In this document: positions 34,631 through 42,434 of the stretch, one piece after another
Position numbering within the stretch: the first letter of the stretch is position 1
How the letters are laid out: each line of letters starts with the position of its first letter
Source: an uncultured Arthrobacter sp.
GTDB lineage: Bacteria > Actinomycetota > Actinomycetes > Actinomycetales > Micrococcaceae
Assembly: GCF_947493765.1 (NCBI RefSeq)
Contig: NZ_CANLSZ010000003.1
Location: 372,001 to 436,000 of the forward strand
DNA: 64,000 bases
Reading direction: 5' to 3'
Notes under the pieces: generated by a model
Told to the model about the DNA's origin: nothing
Seen by the model: only the letters and a program-made list of their open reading frames with translations
Databases searched by the model: none
Position numbers and translations under genes: made by a program

Positions 34631-34660
34631 AGTATAGGCATAACCGTCACCAGGGTGACG
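34631..34660 (-). promoter_or_regulatory. gcvH promoter with an overlapping palindrome
   Basis: TATACT on the minus strand (34636-34631) is a strong -10. The perfect 7-2-7 inverted repeat CGTCACC-AG-GGTGACG (34645-34660) covers the expected -35 position, whose best hexamer is GTCACC. The palindrome could be an operator for an activator or repressor of the gcvH-garA operon. No glycine-riboswitch-like fold was recognised in the leader. Confidence 0.55.
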
Positions 34661-34704
34661 CGCCTCTCAGCGGCGTGTGAGGAGTGCCGCTCACGGGCCC
34701 GGGA

Positions 34705-35637
34705 TCAACCCTTCTCGGCGCCCGCGGTCAGGCCCCCGGTGAGCAGGCGCTCCGCCGCGAAGAACAGCACGACGATGGGCAGGGTCAGGATCACGGAACC
34801 CGCCATGAGCACCGTGGTGGGCACCTCGATGCTCCCGGAGAGCTGCGAGAGGCCGAGGGAGACGGTCCACGCGTCGCGCCGTTCCACGAGCAGGAGCAGC
34901 GCGAAGAGGAACTCGTTCCAGGCGATCATGAAGATGAACAGGCCGTTGGAGACGACCGCGGGCATCGCCAGCGGCAGGCTGATCCGCCGCAGGATCTGCA
35001 GGCGCGAGGCGCCGTCGATCGAGGCGGCCTCCTCCAGCGCTACCGGGACCGTGGCGAAGTAGTTGCGCAGAGTGTAGATGGAGACGGCGGCGACCTGGGA
35101 AACGTAGACGAGGACGAGCCCCACGAGCGAGCCCCGCAGACCGAGCTGCGTGAACAGGACGAACAGCGGGACGGCGAGTAGCACGCTCGGGAAGAAATAG
35201 ACCGCGAGGAACAGTCCGGACACTTGCCTCCGGCCGAAGAACTGCAGGCGGCTGACAGCGTAGGAGCCGGGGATGGTGACGAGCAGCGTCATAGCGACCG
35301 TGCCGAGTGCGACGAGCAGCGAGTTCCGCAGAAAGGCGACGAAGCCCTGACCGCCAGCCGCCACGGGCGCCAGCACGTCGCGGTAGGTACCGAGGTCCAC
35401 CTCGTCGATCGAGATCCACAGAGCACCGGGGTTCTGCAGCAGCGAATCCAGGCTCCGGAAGCTGAGCAGGATCATGTAGTAGAAGGGCAGGAGGGCCACG
35501 AGGAGGAGCAGCACGACGACGACCGGCCGCAGGACGCGGAACAGCCCGGTCTCGAAGCGGTCGCGGTTGAAGCCCCGGCGGGTGGCGTCGCCGGAAGTCC
35601 CGCCGGACGTCCGGCGGGCGTTCGCGGTGGAGCTCAT
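34705..35637 (-). CDS. Sugar ABC transporter permease (MalG/CUT1 type)
   Basis: A 310-residue inner-membrane permease with six predicted helices, the first at about residues 36-56. The cytoplasmic coupling loop EEAASIDGASRLQILRRISLPLAMP (about residue 205) is the EAA motif that contacts the ATPase. The ATG overlaps the preceding permease stop as ATGA. It is the last gene of a binding protein-permease-permease operon. No ATPase is encoded here, so a shared MsmK-type ATPase elsewhere must drive it. Substrate is unknown, probably an oligosaccharide. Confidence 0.9.
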   Translation of the reverse strand: MSSTANARRTSGGTSGDATRRGFNRDRFETGLFRVLRPVVVVLLLLVALLPFYYMILLSFRSLDSLLQNPGALWISIDEVDLGTYRDVLAPVAAGGQGFVAFLRNSLLVALGTVAMTLLVTIPGSYAVSRLQFFGRRQVSGLFLAVYFFPSVLLAVPLFVLFTQLGLRGSLVGLVLVYVSQVAAVSIYTLRNYFATVPVALEEAASIDGASRLQILRRISLPLAMPAVVSNGLFIFMIAWNEFLFALLLLVERRDAWTVSLGLSQLSGSIEVPTTVLMAGSVILTLPIVVLFFAAERLLTGGLTAGAEKG

Positions 35638-36653
35638 GACGACTCCTCCTGACGGCCGAACAGCTTCAGGTAGAGCGTCACGAGCACGGCGAGGACCGCC
35701 GCGAGCAGGAGGGCCTGGGCCGAAGCCGCGCCGATGTCGCCCCGCGCCGTGAGGTAGTCGAAGACACGCACCGCGACGACCTCCGTGCCGGCGCCGCCCC
35801 CGGTGAGCAGATAGATGTCGTCGAAGTTGTTGAACGTCCAGATGAAGCGCAGCACGCTCAGCACGGCGATGGTGGGCAGGAGCTGCGGCAGGAGGATGTG
35901 CCGGAAGCGCTGCGTCGGGGTGGCGCCGTCGATGCGCGCGGCCTCGTCAAGCACGTCGGGCACCGCCGCCAGTCTCGCGGTGAGGAAGAGGAAGGCGAAC
36001 GGGAACGAGCGCCAGGCCTCGAACAGGATCACCGTCACGAGGGCGATGGGGATCTCCACCTGCATCCCGAGGACGGAGACGGGGAGCGAGCGCTGGGAGA
36101 GGAACGCGATTGGCGCCTCCCACCCGAGGACCTCCGTGCCGAACCAGTTGACCACCCCGAACTGCGGGTTGAGCATCGTGGACCAGACGAAGGTCGCGGC
36201 GACCACCGGCGCGATGTAGGGCAGCAGCAGCGCCGCGCGGATGGCGCCGCGTCCGCGGAACGGCGTGCGCAGGGCGAGCGCGGCGATCAGGCCGATCCCG
36301 ATGGCCAGCGCCGTACCGCAGACGGAGTACACCACGGTGGTTCCCAGGGCGCCGAAGGACCCGGGCGAGGTCAGGACGTTCGTGAAGTTCGCCAGCGTGT
36401 ACTCGCCGATGACCCCGGTTCCGCGGACGTTGATGAGCCGCACCCGCTGGAACGCGAGCGCGACCGCCCAGAGGATGGGCAGCACCACCGCGACGGTGAC
36501 GATGAGGAGCGTCGGCGAGATGAGCAGCAGTCCGGCGCGGTTCGCCTCCCGGCTCCTCGCCGATCGGGGTGCCCGGCCCTTCCGGCGCGGGCGCCTTCCG
36601 GGGTCCGTGGGGGGCGGGCCGGTCAGCCCGACCTGCCCGGCGGTCGCGGTCAC
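35634..36653 (-). CDS. Sugar ABC transporter permease (MalF/CUT1 type)
   Basis: A 339-residue permease. A basic N-terminal region (GRRPRRKGRAPRSARSREANR) precedes six helices starting near residue 40. The EAA loop is DEAARIDGATPTQRFRHILLPQLLP (about residue 230). It starts at GTG (36653), overlapping the binding-protein stop as GTGA, and overlaps the next permease by 4 bases, so the three are translationally coupled. Confidence 0.9.
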   Translation of the reverse strand: MTATAGQVGLTGPPPTDPGRRPRRKGRAPRSARSREANRAGLLLISPTLLIVTVAVVLPILWAVALAFQRVRLINVRGTGVIGEYTLANFTNVLTSPGSFGALGTTVVYSVCGTALAIGIGLIAALALRTPFRGRGAIRAALLLPYIAPVVAATFVWSTMLNPQFGVVNWFGTEVLGWEAPIAFLSQRSLPVSVLGMQVEIPIALVTVILFEAWRSFPFAFLFLTARLAAVPDVLDEAARIDGATPTQRFRHILLPQLLPTIAVLSVLRFIWTFNNFDDIYLLTGGGAGTEVVAVRVFDYLTARGDIGAASAQALLLAAVLAVLVTLYLKLFGRQEESS

Positions 36654-38035
36654 TGCAGGGACGCCTGGACCGCGCGCACCGCCTCGGCCGCCGTCTCGGC
36701 GGCGGCGCCGGGGTCGCCGCCCTGCGCGACGTCGCTGACCGCCGTCGACACGGGCAGCTCGCCCTGGAGCGCGCCGAGCAGATCGCCCTGGCCCTGGGTG
36801 ATCCCCCACCGTGCGAGATTCTCGGGGCCCTCCGCGACGGCGTCGAGCACCTCCGGCGCGTAGAAGTCGGAGAGCGGGGCGCGGGTGTCGACGCCGGCGG
36901 GCAGGGTGGCCCAGACGTCCGAGAACCGCGTGGGCTCGTCGGGCGTGCCGGTGCGGACGGGGACCTTGCCCTCGGGGGCGATCCCGATCCACGGCTCGTA
37001 GCCGTCGCCCATCATGTACTCGACGAACGACTGCGAGGCCTCGGTGTTGGCGCCGTCCGTGATGGTCCAGGAGGTGATCTCACCGAACTGGGCGGGGGCG
37101 TCGGAGTCCGGACCGGCGATCGAGGTGACCACGCCGGTGTTCTGCGCGAGGAAAGCCGGGTCGTCCGCGCACTCCGGGCAGGAGGGCTTGGCGTCCTCGC
37201 GGAGCCCGGCGAGTTCGTCGAGCGCGAAGCTGGACCAGATGAACATGGCCGCGTCGCCGGCGAAGTAGGTGGCACGCGTGGTGTCGACGTCCTGGGCGCC
37301 CGGGACCGAGTAGTTCGTGACGAGGTCGCCGTAGAACTCGAACGCGGCGACGCACTGGTCCGAGGCGAGCTGCACCTCGCCGCCGTCGTCGACCAGTTGG
37401 CAATCGTTGCCGAGGGCTATCTGCTCGAAGGTCTGCTCGGTGAAGGCGTCGCCCGGCGCGGTGGCCCCGGTGAACCCGGCGACCTCGTCCGTGTCCAGCG
37501 TCTCCGCCGCCTCCAGGATGGACTCGTAGGAGTCGGGGGCGTCCAGGCCGGCCGCCTCGAAGAGATCCGTCCGGTAGAACAGCATCTGCGTCCAGGACTC
37601 GCTGGGGACGGCGAGGCGGGTGTCGCCGTCGGAGGTGAGCTCGAGCGCGTTCTCGGAGAACGTCGAGGGATCGAGGGTCTCGATGACGGCGCCCACGGCG
37701 TCTGTGTCCACGAGCTCGTTGGCCGAGAGGGTGCGCACCTGGGGCAGGGAGATGCCGGCGATGACGTCCGGCAGGTCGCCCGCCGCGGCGGCCGAGGTGA
37801 TGAGCTGGCTGAACTGGTCCTCGGCGACCGGGACCACCTCCACCTGGGTACCCGTCTCCTCGGTGAACGCGTCCACGATCTCCTGCGTCGCCGCGACGCG
37901 GTCCGGGAGGTCCTCCTGGACCCAGAAGGTGATGCCCTCGTCGGCGGTCTCCTCCCCCGAGGACGTGCAGCCGGTGAGCACGAGGGCCGCTGCGCAGATC
38001 CCCGCCAATCCTTGTGCCGTGGCCGAGATCTTCAC
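36650..38035 (-). CDS. Sugar ABC transporter substrate-binding lipoprotein
   Basis: A 461-residue extracellular solute-binding protein (family 1, MalE-like). The signal peptide has lipobox LTGC with Cys23 as lipidation site, then an acidic linker (TSSGEETADEG). The body contains typical binding-protein blocks (DLPDVIAGISLP; GKVPVRTG). The GTG at 38035 is chosen because GGGAGG lies five bases upstream and the signal peptide starts there. It leads the operon, with a clear promoter about 60 bases upstream. The substrate is not predictable. Confidence 0.9.
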   Translation of the reverse strand: MKISATAQGLAGICAAALVLTGCTSSGEETADEGITFWVQEDLPDRVAATQEIVDAFTEETGTQVEVVPVAEDQFSQLITSAAAAGDLPDVIAGISLPQVRTLSANELVDTDAVGAVIETLDPSTFSENALELTSDGDTRLAVPSESWTQMLFYRTDLFEAAGLDAPDSYESILEAAETLDTDEVAGFTGATAPGDAFTEQTFEQIALGNDCQLVDDGGEVQLASDQCVAAFEFYGDLVTNYSVPGAQDVDTTRATYFAGDAAMFIWSSFALDELAGLREDAKPSCPECADDPAFLAQNTGVVTSIAGPDSDAPAQFGEITSWTITDGANTEASQSFVEYMMGDGYEPWIGIAPEGKVPVRTGTPDEPTRFSDVWATLPAGVDTRAPLSDFYAPEVLDAVAEGPENLARWGITQGQGDLLGALQGELPVSTAVSDVAQGGDPGAAAETAAEAVRAVQASLQ

Positions 38036-38096
38036 GGGCGCCTCCCTGCGCGAGTTCACGAGTGCGCCGCAGGCGCGGCTGGTCGATCTGTTCCGA

Positions 38097-38125
38097 AGAT
38101 AAGGTGCGTCCGGCGGCTGTGTAAA
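38097..38125 (-). promoter_or_regulatory. Promoter of the sugar ABC operon
   Basis: Minus-strand TTTACA (38125-38120) and TTATCT (38102-38097) with an ideal 17-base spacer. The left boundary repeat of the integrated element begins only 18 bases upstream of the -35, so any upstream regulatory site has probably been displaced. Confidence 0.75.
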
Positions 38126-38143
38126 GGCTAGAGCCGGAAACAA

Positions 38144-38185
38144 GTGCACACACCCGGCCCTGATCGTGGGGACGAAAAAAGCCCC
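38144..38185. repeat. Left boundary repeat (att-like)
   Basis: A 42-base sequence starting GTGCACACACCC and ending GAAAAAAGCCCC. It matches 43924-43964 with three substitutions and one single-base gap. At both ends it runs into the A-tract and first arm of a hairpin terminator. At the right end this is the terminator of tRNA-Pro, which suggests the left copy is a duplicated tRNA-terminator region created by integration. Confidence 0.7.
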
Positions 38186-38219
38186 CGCGGAAGCTCGAAC
38201 CAACTCCCACGAGGGCTTT
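38175..38219 (-). terminator. Hairpin terminator at the left end of the element
   Basis: Minus strand: AAAGCCCTCGTGG pairs with CCGCGGGGGCTTT around a loop and is followed by a T6 tract. It resembles the tRNA-Pro terminator at the other end of the element in its outer stem and T-tract but has a different inner stem. It would stop minus-strand transcription leaving the element before it reaches the ABC operon. Confidence 0.75.
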
Positions 38220-38335
38220 CAACGGTCGACATCATCGACCTCTGTTCCAATAAATGAACGACCTCTGTTTCGGCGGGTCACATCCACGAGATTTCGGGCT
38301 CTATCGGGGACTCTGAACGCAAGTTCCAACCCCGC

Positions 38336-38662
38336 GTGAAGAACGTGTGGAACCGCCCCAGCGACGATCAGCGCATCGAAGTGGCACACCGTTACGATGC
38401 GGGAGACACTACGACACAGCTGGCGAAGGACTACGGCGTCGCGAAGTCGACGATCGTCGGCATCCTTTAGGAAAAGAACGTCGTCGTGCGTCGACAGCCA
38501 CTGACGCCCGAGCAGGAGAGCGAAGCCACGCGGCTCTACGAATCCGGCCGCTCGCTGTCGCAGGTCGCGAAGCAGCTCGATGTAAAACAGGAGACGATGC
38601 GCGTAGCCCTCCTGAAAGCTGGAGTCCTCCTCCGTGAGCCGGTAAAGGCGAAGAGTGCATGA
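38336..38662 (+). pseudogene. Broken double helix-turn-helix gene (resolvase/transposase-type DNA-binding)
   Basis: Frame from GTG 38336: two similar HTH units, RYDAGDTTTQLAKDYGVAKS and LYESGRSLSQVAKQLDVKQE, separated by an in-frame TAG (38468-38470, codon 45) where homologues continue (IL-stop-EKNVVVRRQPLTPEQ). Paired HTH units of this kind are common at the C-terminus of serine recombinases and in small mobile-element proteins. The upstream 38221-38335 stretch is degenerate, with ACCTCTGTT twice, and probably held the rest of the gene. No antisense gene is supported here. Confidence 0.75.
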
Positions 38663-38704
38663 CACCGTGGTCGCACGGTGCCACAGATGCGCCTCAGGTG
38701 CGCG

Positions 38705-39871
38705 CTACTGCTCCGCAGCGATGCGCGCCTCCGCCTTCGCGGAGATCGTTTCTGGGTGCTCCTGCCTCATGAATTCAAGAAATGTCGTCGTACCAGCCTC
38801 TTGGCTATACCCATTGCTGTCGACGGTCGGCAGCTCTAGAAGTGCATCCACGTCGTCCTTGCTGAGTGCATCGGCGACCACTTGGAGGCGCATCAGGACG
38901 ATGTTGCTGTGGTCGAAGCTGCGTGTGAAGTCAGCGTCCCTCAACCACTTTTCCTTGAGAACCCGACGCACCGACGGGGACAAGAGTTCATTCGGCAGCG
39001 TGATTGTGTTGAGCCATCGCCCGCCTTCGAACAGGCGGTAGAACCGCGTCGCTGAGTATGTGCGCCGCTCGGCGGCGATCAAATCCTCGACCTGCGTGAT
39101 CAGCTCGTCGCTGACGTACCGGGTGATGAGATCATAGGACAGGCTCGCGAGCGAGATGTAGTGGAGCGCGAGGTTCCGCTCGATCGATGTCGCGAGCGTG
39201 TGGGACTTTTCGTTGCGAAGGAACTGTATGGCCATATTGAGATACTTGACGCCATCGAAAAAGTCCTTCTCGGCCTGGCCTGCTGGTTCGTGCCCAAAGA
39301 GAGCTGGCAGGTTCTCGGGTTTGAACGCGTCCGTCGCCTTCTCGCTCCCGGTCTTCTCCCTGAGTGCCTCCCGCACCACCTTGTAAGACTCTTCGACCGC
39401 GTGGAAGTAGTCCTCGGTCGCAAGGTAGCGACTGATGTGGGCGTAAATGTCTGCGTGGATCTCGATCTGGATCTTGTTGTTCGTGACGGTGGCCTCTGTC
39501 GTGAAGCTCACGCTCGACGGCGAAGCACCGGCGGCGCCGGCCGGCTTTGCCAGGCCATCGGCCACGGCGCGCATCCGCTCCATGCTCGCGCCGTTGACTT
39601 CATAGCCATTCAGGCGCTTAGCATCGATGTACTCGATGAGCGCGTTCAGCGACCTGGACACTTCATCCTTAGTGCCGCTTCGCCAGAGGGCGCGCAGGCG
39701 GTTCGCCTTCGAATCGCCGAACCCCGGATAACGCTCGGCGTCGTAGACGTCGATCCCCAGATCGTGGAAGATCGCAGCAAACGACTCATTGCTGAAGTCG
39801 AGTACGTAGCCACCCGACATGCCGAGCACCGATTCAAGCAGTACTTTGTCCGCCACGCTCAAGCCGCTCAT
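38705..39871 (-). CDS. HEPN-type (TIGR02391/Ymh-like) protein, putative RNase effector; operon gene 4
   Basis: A 388-residue cytoplasmic protein. Residues 20-82 resemble a domain found at the N-terminus of abortive-infection-type proteins (FAAIFHDLGIDVYDAERYPGFGDSKANRLRALWR, broken here as two motifs). Residues about 150-255 match the TIGR02391/Ymh HEPN pattern (ESYKVVREALREKTG, AFKPENLPALFG, then LNMAIQFLRNEKSH). Arg219 and His224 form the Rx4H motif of HEPN ribonucleases. The ATG overlaps the stop of the upstream gene as ATGA. It is the last gene of the operon. Family assignment is from memory of motifs; an effector role is inferred. Confidence 0.75.
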   Translation of the reverse strand: MSGLSVADKVLLESVLGMSGGYVLDFSNESFAAIFHDLGIDVYDAERYPGFGDSKANRLRALWRSGTKDEVSRSLNALIEYIDAKRLNGYEVNGASMERMRAVADGLAKPAGAAGASPSSVSFTTEATVTNNKIQIEIHADIYAHISRYLATEDYFHAVEESYKVVREALREKTGSEKATDAFKPENLPALFGHEPAGQAEKDFFDGVKYLNMAIQFLRNEKSHTLATSIERNLALHYISLASLSYDLITRYVSDELITQVEDLIAAERRTYSATRFYRLFEGGRWLNTITLPNELLSPSVRRVLKEKWLRDADFTRSFDHSNIVLMRLQVVADALSKDDVDALLELPTVDSNGYSQEAGTTTFLEFMRQEHPETISAKAEARIAAEQ

Positions 39872-41331
39872 GACTGCTCTCCACCTCCCGACGTCGCCGT
39901 CGAGGCGCCGCTCTCGATCTTTGAAGCGGACAGAGGACGACGAGCGTCCACTGACGAGTAGTGCAGTGATGTGCCGGTAGCGTGAGCCACTGCAGCGGCC
40001 TCGGCAGGAAGTGCCTTCAGGCGCCCAACCGCAGCGCGGTTGCTGCGGTACTGGACAGCGATGAGCCAACCCTCGTTCGCTCCGTCCGAGTTTAAATAAC
40101 TCGGGAGCTGGTGCCAAAGCCCGTTCCAGAACTTGCCGTTGTGAAGCTTCTTCACCTCGATGAGCAGCCGCGCTGACGTCCCGGATGACGCCTTGAAATC
40201 GACCGGGCCACGCCCGAGCTCCACCTCCCGATCGAGCTCGACATCAAACTGACGTAAATAGGGCTGTGCGAGGCCAAGGAGCAGGAGCTGGATGGCTCCT
40301 TCAGGCTTCTCCGACCCATCGTCGTTCCAGAGCAGACTCCATCCGCGCTGTTCCTCAACGAAGTGACGGAATTGGTCGACGACTTCCGCCACGAGCTCCG
40401 CCAGCTCCTTTGCGGTGGCTATGACCCGCGCTGGCAAGGGATGATCCGCTGCGAAACGCGCGGGCTCGCGGTCCCATTGGACGACGCCGAGCGGATCGGC
40501 TCCAAAGTCGTAGCCCATGAGGTCTTCGCGGCTGGTCTGGGCACGTGCCCACTCCCGAACTCGTTCGGGTCGTTGACGGGCGAAGGCCACGATGCTCGAC
40601 TTCGATACAGCCTGACCCACCTTGAGATTCAACGAAAGGCGGAAGTCATCGTTGAAATGTGAGTCGAACCAGTCGTCGGAGTTCAGCGTCGGAAGCCCAC
40701 CAAGGATGAACTTCGGAACCAGAATGATGGGCCGTTGAGTCATGGGGTTCGTTGGTAGCTCAACTTCCTCGTCGTGCCACCTTGCGGCGTCAAGCGAGAC
40801 GCGGGCATGCCGGACCTTGTGCATCGCCAAGGGCACATTGTGTCGGCGCGCAACTTCCTGCGTGTACGCGATCAGTCGCCTCTTGATGACGTTGGCAGTA
40901 GCGTCCGAGATTCGATCGGCGCCGATACCTTCGTTCAGGATGCCGATCTCTTCGATGTGCTCCGGCTGGGTGAGCCCCGCTGCGATGGCGACAGCAATCC
41001 CGTCCGCCATTCGCGCAGCGAAACGATCTCCGGAGCCAGAACCCCGTGTGCCGGCTGCCGTGTACCCCAGACCCAGTTCGAATGGTTCAGGGAACGTCAG
41101 GAGTCGGCGGGCGGCTTGTGCGGAGACTGATCTAGAGCTCGTTGCCTTTGCAACGAGGCCATAGCAGTGCACGAAGTGGGCGATCAGCTCGTCATGCGCC
41201 GCCGCCCAGACACCCCCGGACTCAAGGAGCAACAGCGGGTCGATGAACAGCTTGGTATCAACCTTCAGATGCGAATCAAACCAGTCATCCTCGGCGATGC
41301 GCTCGATACCGAACGCCTCCGAGAACCTCAC
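39868..41331 (-). CDS. Protein with C-terminal PD-(D/E)xK-like nuclease motif; operon gene 3
   Basis: A 487-residue protein. The N-terminus (DDWFDSHLKVDTKLFIDPLLL, residues 15-35 region) has a pattern seen in uncharacterised bacterial proteins, echoed at residues 219-229 (DDWFDSHFNDD). Residues about 340-415 resemble a PD-(D/E)xK nuclease: a helix glutamate near 344 (EGAIQLLLLG), Asp378 in GRGPVDFKAS, Glu392 and Lys394 in LLIEVKKL, and a later HQLPSY. It overlaps the genes on both sides by 4 bases (ATGA). A DNA-cleaving role is inferred. No helicase or methylase partner is present. Confidence 0.75.
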   Translation of the reverse strand: MRFSEAFGIERIAEDDWFDSHLKVDTKLFIDPLLLLESGGVWAAAHDELIAHFVHCYGLVAKATSSRSVSAQAARRLLTFPEPFELGLGYTAAGTRGSGSGDRFAARMADGIAVAIAAGLTQPEHIEEIGILNEGIGADRISDATANVIKRRLIAYTQEVARRHNVPLAMHKVRHARVSLDAARWHDEEVELPTNPMTQRPIILVPKFILGGLPTLNSDDWFDSHFNDDFRLSLNLKVGQAVSKSSIVAFARQRPERVREWARAQTSREDLMGYDFGADPLGVVQWDREPARFAADHPLPARVIATAKELAELVAEVVDQFRHFVEEQRGWSLLWNDDGSEKPEGAIQLLLLGLAQPYLRQFDVELDREVELGRGPVDFKASSGTSARLLIEVKKLHNGKFWNGLWHQLPSYLNSDGANEGWLIAVQYRSNRAAVGRLKALPAEAAAVAHATGTSLHYSSVDARRPLSASKIESGASTATSGGGEQS

Positions 41332-42434
41332 GACTTGACTCCGGCGACCGGCACCCTCGAGGCCGCAATCTCATACAGCCCGAGTGGCAGTCCAGAGCCA
41401 GCGAGGAAGGACTCCTCGTCGACGCCCACTTCGCGCAGCACTTCGCGTGCGCGCGGCAGCATTGAAGGCATCTCCAGGGAGGAGATTCGGCCGGGTTCCG
41501 CGCGCCGCCAGCCGTTCTGCGACATGCGGATGACCGCATTACGGTACGAGACGTCACTCATGATCCCGAGCGCACGAGCGCGGTACAACAGCGCCGCGAG
41601 GCTAACTCCCCAGTACTCCTTGAGCTCGGCAAGCTGCGCCCAGGCCTTACCCGCGGTGGACGCAGGTAAGGACGGCGCGATCTCCTCAGCTGGCATCAAG
41701 AACTCTGATGCAAACCTATTGGCCTGCTCCTCTGCAACCTTCCCGCCGGGCTCTGCGTCGTGATGCATGACCAGGTGGCCGAGCTCATGAGCAGCGTCGA
41801 AGCGCTGTCGGTAGTAGTCGTCCTTCACCGGGTTCAGCACGATAATCGGCCTAGTCGCCGAGTGCAGAGAGTAGGCGTCAATCGAGGCCACACCCGGCTC
41901 GCTGAACACGACGACGACGCCATTGCGCTCGATGAGTCGCACCACGTGCTGCACAGAACCAGGTCCGACGTCGAAGAACTCTCGTGCTTCCCGCGCGGCC
42001 TCCTCCGGTGTCATCGAGCGCTCGTCAGGATCCACGGGGAGATCCGGCAGCAAGGCCTCTGGAAACTCGACCGCATTCTCAAGCATCCCGGCGATCTCCG
42101 CGACGAACCGCCCGTACGCCTCCGCCTCATCCTGCGCGATCTGCGGTGTGGATCGGAGAGACCGGAAATGCGGCTTGTTCGTCTTGGGTGGAGCTCCTCC
42201 CCCGAAAAACTGCGGCTCGACGTGAAGCGCTAGCGCCAATTTCGCCACCGTTGCACGGTTGGGCTGCTTGGCGCCGCTTTCCCATGCCGTCACCGACGCC
42301 GGCGACATCTCAATGCGCGCCGCCAGATGGGACTTTTTAAGTCCCTTCAGCTGACGGGCCATAGTGAGGCGCTCACCGTTGAAGAACGAAGCTGCCGCGG
42401 CGAGCGTCTGGGACGGCCGACGCACCTCAACCAT
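41328..42434 (-). CDS. XRE-family regulator fused to ImmA/IrrE metallopeptidase; operon gene 2
   Basis: A 368-residue protein. The N-terminal XRE helix-turn-helix (about residues 20-75) contains LKKSHLAARIEMSPASVTAWESGAK, split here by the helix turn. The ImmA/IrrE domain (about 150-260) has the zinc motif HELGH at 216-220 and a conserved EEQANRFASEFLMP. Such proteins cleave repressors or toxins when a signal arrives, and often control integrative elements and toxin-antitoxin or defence modules. The ATG at 42434 overlaps the upstream stop by 8 bases. It is the likely sensor/regulator of the operon. Confidence 0.9.
   Translation of the reverse strand: MVEVRRPSQTLAAAASFFNGERLTMARQLKGLKKSHLAARIEMSPASVTAWESGAKQPNRATVAKLALALHVEPQFFGGGAPPKTNKPHFRSLRSTPQIAQDEAEAYGRFVAEIAGMLENAVEFPEALLPDLPVDPDERSMTPEEAAREAREFFDVGPGSVQHVVRLIERNGVVVVFSEPGVASIDAYSLHSATRPIIVLNPVKDDYYRQRFDAAHELGHLVMHHDAEPGGKVAEEQANRFASEFLMPAEEIAPSLPASTAGKAWAQLAELKEYWGVSLAALLYRARALGIMSDVSYRNAVIRMSQNGWRRAEPGRISSLEMPSMLPRAREVLREVGVDEESFLAGSGLPLGLYEIAASRVPVAGVKS

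Noticed and set aside
34564-34704. Glycine riboswitch upstream of gcvH
   Set aside because: The leader of about 60 bases is too short for a glycine aptamer, and no conserved core is visible.
38219-38665. 148-codon minus-strand open frame at the left end of the element
   Set aside because: It is antisense to the clear double helix-turn-helix pseudogene, has no recognisable domain, and no ribosome-binding site supports it.
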